Part shown: in pieces, positions 1-8,300 of the stretch | Layout: every line of letters begins with the position of its first letter | Position numbering within the stretch: the stretch's first letter is position 1 | NCBI GenBank assembly: GCA_964581515.1 | Contig: CAZOOV010000012.1 | Coordinates: 1 to 64,000 of the forward strand | Direction of reading: 5' to 3' | DNA: 64,000 nt | Source of the DNA: JACJVV01 sp964581515 | GTDB lineage: Archaea; Nanobdellota; Nanobdellia; Woesearchaeales; JACJVV01 | Program-made: the position numbers and the translations under genes | The notes under the pieces: model-generated | Told to the model about the DNA's origin: nothing | The model's database searches: none | Seen by the model: the letters and a program-made list of their open reading frames with translations, nothing else

Positions 1-426
1 AATTAATGATTTAGTGAATTTCTCTTCTTCTTTATTGTCTTTACGAGTTGTTTTTCTCTCTTTTTTCCTTAATTTAATCGATATTAAGTTTTTTCCCTCT
101 TTTTCTTTTTTTCTTTTTTTCTTTTCTTTAATACTTTCTTCTAATCTTTTTATTTCATCTTCATCTTCAATTAATGATTTTGAGAACTGTATATCATCAT
201 TATTTTCTTTAGAATTTAATATTTTAGATTTTCTGGGAGTTTTTCCTTTTTTTAATCTTTTTCCTTTTTTCTCAGGTAATTGTTTAATTGTTATTGCTTT
301 TTCTTCTTCTTCTATCTCTCTCTCTAACTTATCTATCTCTGTCTCTTCTTCTTTTAATGATTCAGTAAATTTGTCGACTTTCTCTGGTTTGCTTCTTTTT
401 TTTGTCATTGTCCTTTTACTCAACAT
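1..426 (-). CDS. Lys/Glu-rich repeat protein, partial (C-terminus beyond window)
   Basis: The frame is open from an ATG at 426 to the window edge, about 142 codons, with no stop. The start overlaps the stop of the upstream double radical SAM gene (TATGTTGAGTAA), so the two are probably translationally coupled. A second ATG lies at 408. The protein is highly charged (Lys, Glu, Arg), has no membrane segment and is probably coiled-coil. A motif of the form F-[TS]-x-S-L-x-E-[DE]-E recurs near residues 20, 80 and 136, so it is built of roughly 58-residue repeats. I do not recognise a family. Its place at the end of the Hxs-like operon suggests a role with that system, but this is inference. A plus-strand ORF over the same bases is a low-complexity shadow. 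Confidence 0.6.
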   Translation of the reverse strand, partial: MLSKRTMTKKRSKPEKVDKFTESLKEEETEIDKLEREIEEEEKAITIKQLPEKKGKRLKKGKTPRKSKILNSKENNDDIQFSKSLIEDEDEIKRLEESIKEKKKRKKEKEGKNLISIKLRKKERKTTRKDNKEEEKFTKSLI

Positions 427-2395
427 AGGAATTATTAAACTTTTTCATATCAAAACATCTTATGTTCTTTTTAATGAGATTTTTATTTTCATGTGTTGAT
501 ACGTTTAGCACATAACATTCTCCACAAGGTATATTATCACATTTAATACATAAAGGGTTTTTGTTAAGGAAATGTGTGGCATTTTTATTTAGAATAATGC
601 TTTTGATATCTGATGAATTAACATTTCCTAATATGAACTCATTTTTATATTGTCTAGATTCATCACAAGGGTATATGTTTCCATCTGGATCTATTGTTAA
701 ATGTTCTCTAATTGCTATGCATTCTGGCTTGTATATGGCTTTTTTCTCGTTTTTTCTCGTTTTTAACTCCTCATACATCATATTAATTGATTTAGATTTA
801 TTTTTTTTTAATTCGTTCTCTATTTTTATGAGAAATTCAATATAATCTGTTGATGAGATGCTAATCTGTTTGTATTTATCTTTAGCATTTCCTAACTCTT
901 GTGGCATTCTGAGATCTATTCTTTTTATTTTGTTGTTAATTATAGTATCTGTTATTTCTTTGTATTTTTTTAGATGATCTTTTGTTACTATACATGTTAC
1001 TGTATAATCAATATCTGTTTTGTTTAGTTTTTTTATGGTATCAATGACTTTTTTGAAATTCTTTTTAGTTTTATCTCTGTATTTAATATGTAATTCTTCA
1101 GTACCATCTAGGCTTATGTGAAACGAAATATTGTTATTTTTACAGAATTTAAGTAATTCAGGTGTGAGTGATTCACAATTTGTGAAGAGAATAATTTGAT
1201 TATCTGCTTTCTTATCTTTGTCAATCTTTTTTATCTCTTCTACCATATATTTGAAAATATTATAGTTCAGAAGCGGTTCATTTCCTCCAAATGTTATGCT
1301 TAGAGGAGATTTTGAGTTATTTTTTAGAAATGAGATAGTTTTTTTTGCAGTGTTTAAATTCATGGATTTATTATTTTTTTTTGCATAACAATATCTACAA
1401 TTTAAGTTACATTTATTTGTTATTATTATATTGTATATGTTGATTTTGGATTCTTTTTCTAGATTGTCTGCATGTTTTTTTAATATGGAATAGAATTCTT
1501 TAATGAGACGTTGTTGTGCTAATATTTGAGCCTTATTGAGTGGTTTTTTTTTGTTGAAATCCATCTTTTGACAGATTTCCTTACAAATATCAGTTTTTTT
1601 TGTTTTTGGTCTGAGAAATTCTTTTTTGATGCCTTTTTCTATATCTCCTATTATTTTTTTATTACATGTTTGACAGTATGGACATATTATGAACTTTCCA
1701 TCAGGCATGAATGCAATGTCGTTGAATATGTCTTCTTTATTGTCGATATCCTTTGTGATATAGTCTTTAAGAATAAGATAATAATCTTTGAATCTATATT
1801 CTTTTAGGAAATCCATTATTTTATTTATTTCATTTATTATTGTCTTTGTATTGGCATATGTGAAGCCTTCTCCCATTGCAATAGAGAATCTGATAAGAGT
1901 ATCAGTCTTTAAACAGATACTCTTGTAAATCTTATAGAAGCCTCTATAATTTTGTTTGTTTATCAATAAACCAATTTCAATATCATAACTTTTAGTTTTG
2001 CACAAATGTATATTTTCTAATGCTTTTTTTAATGGTTTTGAAGAGAAGGATTCTGCTGAATTGATTTCGTTTAAGCTTATTCGCATCTCAATATTGTTAT
2101 CTTTAAGGAATTTAATCTTATTTTTCAACTGAATTGTACCATTTGTGTTTATCATAAATTTGATGTCCTTTTTCTTTCCGTAGTTTATCGTTTCTTTTAC
2201 TTTTTCCCATTCAAGCAATGGTTCTCCACCAAAAAGAATGATTTTTCTCTCTTTACTTTCTGAGTTTGAAAGCATGTCAATAGTTTTTTTGATATAAGAA
2301 ATGGGCATAGTTGTTTTCTTATGTTCTTGATAGCAATAGCTACAATCAAGATTGCAGTCTTCAGTCAAGAAAAGATTTATCGTACTTAACCCCAT
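416..2395 (-). CDS. Tandem (double) radical SAM protein with C-terminal SPASM-like domain, Hxs-like cassette
   Basis: 659 aa with two radical SAM units. The first has CxxxCxxC at C14/C18/C21 and GGEP at 56-59, followed by an auxiliary cysteine group (C238, C241, C244, C271, C275). The second has CxxxCxxC at C329/C333/C336 and a GGNEP motif near 370, then a SPASM-like cluster (C559, C577, C616, C619, C624, C627, C647). Such enzymes reductively cleave S-adenosylmethionine to modify peptides, and SPASM sites bind extra Fe-S clusters. It follows the His-Xaa-Ser precursor gene by 58 nt and has its own TATA-like box (about 2420-2430) giving a nearly leaderless start. It sits where HxsC would be expected, but neither half resembles canonical HxsC. 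I infer a second peptide maturase made by fusion or duplication. Radical SAM identity is sure; the substrate is inferred. Confidence 0.85.
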   Translation of the reverse strand: MGLSTINLFLTEDCNLDCSYCYQEHKKTTMPISYIKKTIDMLSNSESKERKIILFGGEPLLEWEKVKETINYGKKKDIKFMINTNGTIQLKNKIKFLKDNNIEMRISLNEINSAESFSSKPLKKALENIHLCKTKSYDIEIGLLINKQNYRGFYKIYKSICLKTDTLIRFSIAMGEGFTYANTKTIINEINKIMDFLKEYRFKDYYLILKDYITKDIDNKEDIFNDIAFMPDGKFIICPYCQTCNKKIIGDIEKGIKKEFLRPKTKKTDICKEICQKMDFNKKKPLNKAQILAQQRLIKEFYSILKKHADNLEKESKINIYNIIITNKCNLNCRYCYAKKNNKSMNLNTAKKTISFLKNNSKSPLSITFGGNEPLLNYNIFKYMVEEIKKIDKDKKADNQIILFTNCESLTPELLKFCKNNNISFHISLDGTEELHIKYRDKTKKNFKKVIDTIKKLNKTDIDYTVTCIVTKDHLKKYKEITDTIINNKIKRIDLRMPQELGNAKDKYKQISISSTDYIEFLIKIENELKKNKSKSINMMYEELKTRKNEKKAIYKPECIAIREHLTIDPDGNIYPCDESRQYKNEFILGNVNSSDIKSIILNKNATHFLNKNPLCIKCDNIPCGECYVLNVSTHENKNLIKKNIRCFDMKKFNNSYVE

Positions 2396-2453
2396 TTTTA
2401 TGATAATAGGATACTCGGCTTAAATAATTTTCTAGAGAAATGCTTGTGAATAC

Positions 2454-3242
2454 TCACATACACATTTTATGACTCATATGACTACAATGACTACTGTGTT
2501 TGCAGTCATTGGTATGTGATACAGTTTGTGGACAATCTGCTAATTCACTGTAAGATGCATGTCCTGAAATGTGTTCATGCGTGCCACGAAGACCTTTATC
2601 AGCTGGAACATGTTCAAAAGTCATTTTATTACCATGACCTCCATAACCAGGAGGACCAAAACCCCCATAATCCAATGTGCCACAATTTTTATGCCTATTA
2701 TGGTTTGTTGTAGTATCACAACCAGCACCCATGCCTTTGTATTGGTTTGTGAGAGGTGTATATGTGCATCCAGAAGTTCCATCACCTGTTGTACATAACC
2801 ATGAACAATCTTTTCTACCACAGAACCAAGTCATATGTTCTTCTCCTATATCTGTTCCATCATCTGATTCTGCGGCCTGGTCTTTGAGGCCTACATCTGC
2901 ATTACAACTTTCTCCAGTAAGCGTATGTCCTGCATTTGAATCAAATTCACTTCCTCCAGGTGTACAAAAAGGACCAATATTTCCTTCCATCCCTGGCCTA
3001 TGTGGATTTGGACTGCATGTACTACCATCTCCAAATTCTGCATCACCATTAAATGCTTGAAGTCTTGCTATTATGCTGGCATCTATAGGAGTTACTGCTG
3101 GATCAAATGTTGCAGAAACTTTTTTTGCAGTTATACCTAAGCCACTTATTATGAGCGCGCCTTTAATAAGATTAGATTTAGATATGCTGCCTTGCTCATC
3201 CATCAAGAAGGCTTTGAACTTCTTTTTTATCTTAGGGAGCAT
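2454..3242 (-). CDS. HxsA-like Cys/His-rich substrate peptide with C-terminal His-Xaa-Ser repeats
   Basis: 262 aa. The N-terminus is basic with a D-E-x-G-x-[IL] stretch (15-20) and a hydrophobic segment (about 26-44), like a leader or export signal. The body is rich in Gly, Cys, His, Thr and Asp. The C-terminus carries His-Xaa-Ser motifs: HIS (224-226), HAS (228-230), then three in tandem, HSS-HCS-HMS, at 249-257, followed by H258. The protein ends K-M-C-M. It lies 2 nt downstream of the HxsB-like gene and upstream of a double radical SAM gene. In the bacterial Hxs system, HxsA is the repeat protein presumed to be modified by radical SAM enzymes HxsB and HxsC, so I call this the substrate. 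The modification is unknown. Its composition differs strongly from its Lys-rich neighbours. Confidence 0.75.
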   Translation of the reverse strand: MLPKIKKKFKAFLMDEQGSISKSNLIKGALIISGLGITAKKVSATFDPAVTPIDASIIARLQAFNGDAEFGDGSTCSPNPHRPGMEGNIGPFCTPGGSEFDSNAGHTLTGESCNADVGLKDQAAESDDGTDIGEEHMTWFCGRKDCSWLCTTGDGTSGCTYTPLTNQYKGMGAGCDTTTNHNRHKNCGTLDYGGFGPPGYGGHGNKMTFEHVPADKGLRGTHEHISGHASYSELADCPQTVSHTNDCKHSSHCSHMSHKMCM

Positions 3243-3244
3243 GC

Positions 3245-4678
3245 TTATTCAAATATAATTCCTTGTTTATAAAACTTTTCGTCGACCCAACTTTCGAAAA
3301 TTTTCTTAATCTCAGGGTCTTGAAGCTTTTCAAAAATATAATCAAACTGAGCCATCAGTATTTTGCATCTGCTTGTGCTAAGTACATCACTTATAGGACT
3401 TCCAGTTTCACCATAATGACAAACAGGGCATACCCCACAATAGGCCTTATAGGCACAGTAATCGCAATAATATGAATCATTTATTGTTGAAGATATTATA
3501 TTAATTGATTTTTGCTTTGTTACAAGCTTAGGGATACTCTCATCTTTTGTATCTCCTATCTCAAACATTTCATCCTGGAGTGTTCTAGCTTCATCGCAAG
3601 TATATATCTTGCCATCATAATCATATGCTATCTGTCCAGTAACAGCTCCACAAGGGTTCATCATGTCAAGATAATTCATCTCAAAGTTATTGATTGCTTT
3701 TTGTAGAATGATATTGCATGTTCTTTCTGTAAAGAATTTACCTTTTTTATTAATTTCAATTATATAATCAATTGATTTTTTCCAAAATGGGATGAATTCT
3801 TCTGCTGTATAACCAATATCTTTCCATGTCCCTACTGCTTTACCTAGATAGTTTAGAGAACGCAGATGCAACATAGAATAACCTAATCTAATGTATTCGT
3901 CAATTATCTCTTTTGGATGTTTCAGACTTTCTTTTGAAATAGTCACTAATGCACCAAATCTGAATTTTTTATCATCTGCTTTCTTCATCCATTTTATAAC
4001 ATTATCATAACTTGATTTTAATCTGACAGAAGGTCTATTCTTATCATGTAATTTCTTTGGTCCATCAAGTGATGTGCAGATTTTGATATTGTTTTTCATC
4101 AAATAATCGAATTTATCTTCATCCATATCTTCTAAATTTGTAACTAAAGCATATACAAGATCCTTTTTTTCTTCTTTTTTCTTTTTATCATTTAGTTTCT
4201 GTGAATATTCATAAATATATTTTAATATATCAAAATTAATAAGTGGCTCTCCTCCTTGAAATTCTATTGATAGGAATTTATTAGGAGAAGTCATTATAAT
4301 TTCAACAAATCTTTTTGCATTCTCTTTGCTAAGATCATATTTTTCTTTATTTTCTGTAGTATTTGCTGCTGCATGACAATAAACACATGCATGATTGCAT
4401 CTTTTTGTAAGAACAATTATATGGAGTGTTGGTCCGCTGAAAAGAAGGCTACTTTGACTCATTTTCTTATTCATTAATATATCTGCTTGCTTTTTATCTT
4501 TAATTATGAAATTATTTTCTACAAGTTTTTTATAGAATGAAGTATCTTTTTTGATAGAATTTTCTTTAAGTTCATTGAATTCTTTCTCATTAAGAAACAT
4601 CCAGTTAAAATAGTCATTAGTAATAAGGTATTTATCTTTGATTTTTTTATATTTGAAAGGGATATTTATCTGTGTCAT
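3245..4678 (-). CDS. hxsB: HxsB-like radical SAM/SPASM peptide maturase
   Basis: 477 aa. An N-terminal region of about 80 residues (PFKYKKI..YLITND..WMFL) resembles the leader-binding-like N-terminus of HxsB proteins. The radical SAM core has C94-x3-C98-x2-C101 and QGGEP at 141-145. The SPASM domain follows: C343, C361, then C405-x2-C408-x5-C414-x2-C417-x2-C420 and C438. The sequence around the last group (CDYCAYKAYCGVCPVC) closely matches what I recall of HxsB. Length fits the family. It likely installs a radical-based modification on the adjacent HxsA-like peptide, in the cytoplasm. It lies 45 nt after the HxsD-like gene and 2 nt before the precursor gene, so the genes are probably one operon. 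Confident as radical SAM/SPASM; good confidence as HxsB-type from recalled motifs only. Confidence 0.82.
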   Translation of the reverse strand: MTQINIPFKYKKIKDKYLITNDYFNWMFLNEKEFNELKENSIKKDTSFYKKLVENNFIIKDKKQADILMNKKMSQSSLLFSGPTLHIIVLTKRCNHACVYCHAAANTTENKEKYDLSKENAKRFVEIIMTSPNKFLSIEFQGGEPLINFDILKYIYEYSQKLNDKKKKEEKKDLVYALVTNLEDMDEDKFDYLMKNNIKICTSLDGPKKLHDKNRPSVRLKSSYDNVIKWMKKADDKKFRFGALVTISKESLKHPKEIIDEYIRLGYSMLHLRSLNYLGKAVGTWKDIGYTAEEFIPFWKKSIDYIIEINKKGKFFTERTCNIILQKAINNFEMNYLDMMNPCGAVTGQIAYDYDGKIYTCDEARTLQDEMFEIGDTKDESIPKLVTKQKSINIISSTINDSYYCDYCAYKAYCGVCPVCHYGETGSPISDVLSTSRCKILMAQFDYIFEKLQDPEIKKIFESWVDEKFYKQGIIFE

Positions 4679-4723
4679 TTTTTTAAGTCCACTAAATAGT
4701 AATTTTAAGATGATATTATGATA

Positions 4724-5227
4724 TTATTTTGATTTTACTTTGAGGTTAGATTGATTATTTTTACTTTCTTTTGTCTTCTTATTCTTTTCTTTTTTTTTAG
4801 AATTATTTTCTTTTGGCTCATTGATGAGCTTTTCTTGCTCTTTTAGCTCTTTTGCAAGTCTTTTTTCAACATAAATATTTGCAATACTATCATCTATTGC
4901 AAGAATTCTTTGAAGCATCAATGTTTTTATACCAATGCTTTTTTGATGTTGCATCTTGTAAAAACCATATTTTATCAGTTCATTATTGAATTCTCTTCCT
5001 AATTCTTCTAAATTTTTTTCTGGATTTCTAGGATCTATTTTATCTTTTGGCTTTAATTCAACAAGTAGTTCAAATTTTGGATCGCCATCAATTAAAATGA
5101 AAGCTTTTTCTAAAAAAGAATAACAAGTAGTATAGATAACATTTAAATCATAGATCTCAGGATTAATACTGATGATGATATTACCTTCTTCTTTGTTTAT
5201 TTCTAAATTAGAACTGAATTCTTTCAT
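4724..5227 (-). CDS. hxsD: HxsD-like protein, first gene of the Hxs-like cassette
   Basis: 167 aa, soluble. Residues 20-60 (INPEIYDLNVIY..CYSFLEKAFILID) and 90-125 (FNNELIKYGFYKMQHQKSIGIKTLM) follow the pattern of HxsD: a start resembling Y-x4-I-x3-Y-F-x-D, then an F-x-N-E-L-L-x-Y-x-L motif and a final conserved helix. The last 40 residues are a Lys/Glu/Asn tail, making it longer than the usual 100-130 aa. HxsD is a small accessory protein of unknown biochemical role in Hxs loci. A TATA-like box at 5266-5277 on this strand gives a short leader, making this the promoter-proximal gene. The assignment depends on recalled family patterns plus context, so moderate confidence. Confidence 0.55.
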   Translation of the reverse strand: MKEFSSNLEINKEEGNIIISINPEIYDLNVIYTTCYSFLEKAFILIDGDPKFELLVELKPKDKIDPRNPEKNLEELGREFNNELIKYGFYKMQHQKSIGIKTLMLQRILAIDDSIANIYVEKRLAKELKEQEKLINEPKENNSKKKEKNKKTKESKNNQSNLKVKSK

Positions 5228-5265
5228 TTTTCTTGTAATTGCCCCCTTATTTTATGACTTCTAGG

Positions 5266-5277
5266 CAATATATAAAG
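5266..5277 (-). promoter_or_regulatory. TATA box for the Hxs-like operon
   Basis: On the minus strand the sequence reads CTTTATATATTG, about 42 nt ahead of the ATG at 5227. This predicts transcription start near 5245 and a leader of roughly 18 nt. The element is almost palindromic and might also work in the plus direction. Confidence 0.45.
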
Positions 5278-5317
5278 TTTTTTAAAAAGATTTAAAAACA
5301 ATCATACCTAGGGTTTC

Positions 5318-5344
5318 TTATAATATATATTTGGTGCGCACCAA
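5318..5344 (+). promoter_or_regulatory. TATA-like tract plus perfect 14-bp palindrome before the surface-protein locus
   Basis: A TATA-like run (5318-5329) is followed at once by TTGGTGCGCACCAA (5331-5344), a perfect 14-bp palindrome ending two bases before the ATG at 5346. If the near TATA is used, the palindrome sits between TATA and the start site as an operator would. If an upstream A/T box (5281-5300) is used, the palindrome would be in the leader and hide the GGTG ribosome binding site. Confidence 0.5.
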
Positions 5345-5345
5345 A

Positions 5346-8300
5346 ATGAGAAGAGGAGGATCATATCTTAAGGTAGTTCTATTTGTGTTAATTACAGGTT
5401 TGATCTTGCCTCTTTTTTCTGCTTATACATGGGAGCCTACATTTCCAGATATTTCAGTCACATTCTCAGGTGCATCATTTACTGAGACTCAAACATTCTC
5501 AGCAAATTGTCCTTTTAGTTATATTGTTCCAGATGCTGGTAATTATGGTCCTAGACCTTATAAAGTAATACAAAGAGCAGCTGTACCTACGAAAGAATGT
5601 GATTCTCTTAAAATTTATGCAATAGTGCCAAATGATAACACTGAACATCTGCTTGAGACTGAAGATCCATCAGATTGTTGGTCTGGATATGAGACTGCAT
5701 GTGGAGATGATTATGCTGGAGCAATACAAGGCGCATGGGGAAATCTTGAAAGGACAGGACATCATCCGCCAGTCCCAGTTCTTGGTATAAAAGATATTAA
5801 TTGGACTGGGATTGATAAAATATGTACAATAAATGGCCTTGAAGGAGATTATAATTTTAAGCTTTATTCTGAACCTGATAATAAGCATGGTGTACAGCCT
5901 TATTGTAGCTTTGATCCTCCTTACATCAGTGTTGGGTTAGTTCCTCCTGGTATGTCTGTGGTAGTCGCTCCTTATACGCTCACGCCTGGTTCTGAACTTT
6001 TGGAAGTTGATTGGGATAATGATACAGAATGGTGTAGTAATGTGGAGTGTGGGAAAGGTGAATATCTTGAAGGCGTTACAGTCAATCAATGCTGTTCTGC
6101 AAGAGAAATGGAGACCTACAATTATATTTCTTATACAAATGAAGATTGTACATATGTGAATAATGGCATGCATCTATGTTATCTCTCATTGCATCCTTCA
6201 GGTGAAGGAATTGTAACAGGAAATTGGCTTAATGATACAAATCATTTTGGTGAAGTGATATATGAGGGATGTTCGGATGACCAAAGTACAACTAATGAAG
6301 ATGGTAGAGAATATCTTGCAACACCAGCTTATGGTTGGATCTATTGTGATTCTGATAATTTTTATGATGGCAGCGGTACTAGTGGTACAAGTATGAATAC
6401 ACATATCGTAAGTGTTACAGATGAGGATGAATATGAGCATCAAGTTACACATGAATATATCTGTGCAGGTTGGAGGGCTCCGCATCTTTATACAATTGCT
6501 GAGTGCAATTCTCATTATAGTAATCAAGGAGATCTTAATAGGGGAAGAAGTGAATCAAATAATTATGGTGGTATGGTATCTCACGGCGGGGAATCAATAA
6601 ATCTTTCAGATAATAAAGTATATTTTTGCAATAATCTAAGTAAATGGGAGACTGATCTTGATGATTATGACAGGGCAGGAAAGGATGGAAAATACTGTAA
6701 TGATGCAAAACTTCCTCCAACAAGCTATACTAGTTCAAGAACAACACAAAATGGTGAAGATGCTAATTCATTATGGACTGGAGGATATTGCTGTGGTGAA
6801 ACTGATGATTGGGAAGGTAGCTTTCCTTCCAATCGATATGATTTTAATATCTATAATGAATATTATAATGATGATGATGTAAATAATGAAACACCTTATC
6901 ATCTTAGCAATTATCCTGGTGCTTGTTTTAACGGATGGTGGCAAGAGAATGAAACATTCCTAACAATATATGAAGATGATGATAACAGGGGCTGGGACGA
7001 AGAGAGTCCGCATGAAGCAAAAGAAGTGATGGTATGGCATGGTACTTTCCAAGGATGTGCGATTAATAGTTTAAATGCACTTACAAATAAAGAGAACAGT
7101 TTTTTGAATGATGGGAAAGTACAAGAGACAATAGAATGTGCTCCTTCAACTATGTCTACTGATATTGATAAGCCTTTTGCAGGAAGTTTTAATAGTACAA
7201 ATTTGACACAATATGGATTTGATCAAATTGGAAATGTGCCTTCTGGTGCTCTTGCTCTTTGTCGAGATTCACCATGGGGAGAATATACTGATACGGATGG
7301 TGGTATAAATTATAATGTTAAAGGAACTGCATGTGTAGATGGAGGTAATGTGTGTTTTGTAGATTATTGTGAGAGTGATACTGTTCTAAGGGAGTATTAT
7401 GTTTTTAAGTCTTCTGCTGATTGTGTTGTCCTTAATGAAAATTATGTTTGTTCGGAGACTTGTGATGATGGCAGATGTACTGATGCACCTATAATAGATA
7501 ACAATGATTTCCTTCTTCAACTTAAGCATAATCCAGGCAGTTCTTTTGATGGTGCTGGGACTCAATTGATACATGATAATGAATATTGTAACATAAAGAA
7601 TTGGTCTAATCAAGGTAGGTCCTTTTTCTGTTCATATACTGAGCAATGGGTGGAAGACCAGGAATTCTTACAAGGAGATCAAGGGAGAACGCATTTAAGT
7701 TTTATACCATGGGTAAATGAGACTGCACAACAAGCAGAATGCTGTGAATCAACTGAATGTTGGGACGGTGCAATGTGTGTATCTTCTGTCTATGATACTC
7801 CACTTGTTCTTGATTCACCATACAAAATAATGAATACAAGAGATGATGGTTTCATATGCAAGAATGGAAGTTGGGAATGGATATATAAGAAAACAAGCTG
7901 GGATGGAGTGGATGAGGGATACTGTCTTGAAAATACACAATGTCTAGTTTCTTCAGCTGGAGAACATTCATTAACTAATGTTTATGGTCCACTTCATCAT
8001 GAAGCAGATGAAATTGGTTTTATTCTTGAGCCAAGATGCATCAATAATGGTGAATTTTATCTTGATCATTATTGTGAAAATGGAACATGGACCTCAAGGA
8101 CTAAATATGTTGGACTTGAATTATATGAACTAGTTGATGGTGGTACAAAAGATTATACATTGTATTGTGATAGTTATGAAAAAGTACTCAATAATGCGGA
8201 TTATCAATTAATACATGATTTTGAGACTGTGGCAAATAAATATTTCATTTCAAATCCACAATCTGGTTGTATGAGCTATAACGGACAAAGTGTACCATGT

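Noticed and set aside
14..499. Plus-strand ORF of Ser/Phe/Leu
   Set aside because: Low-complexity product of reading a Lys/Glu-rich gene backwards; the minus-strand frame is open and has repeats.
2677..3060. Plus-strand ORF antisense to the HxS-repeat gene
   Set aside because: No promoter or ribosome binding site and no recognisable domain; the minus-strand gene fits the operon and carries the HxS repeats.
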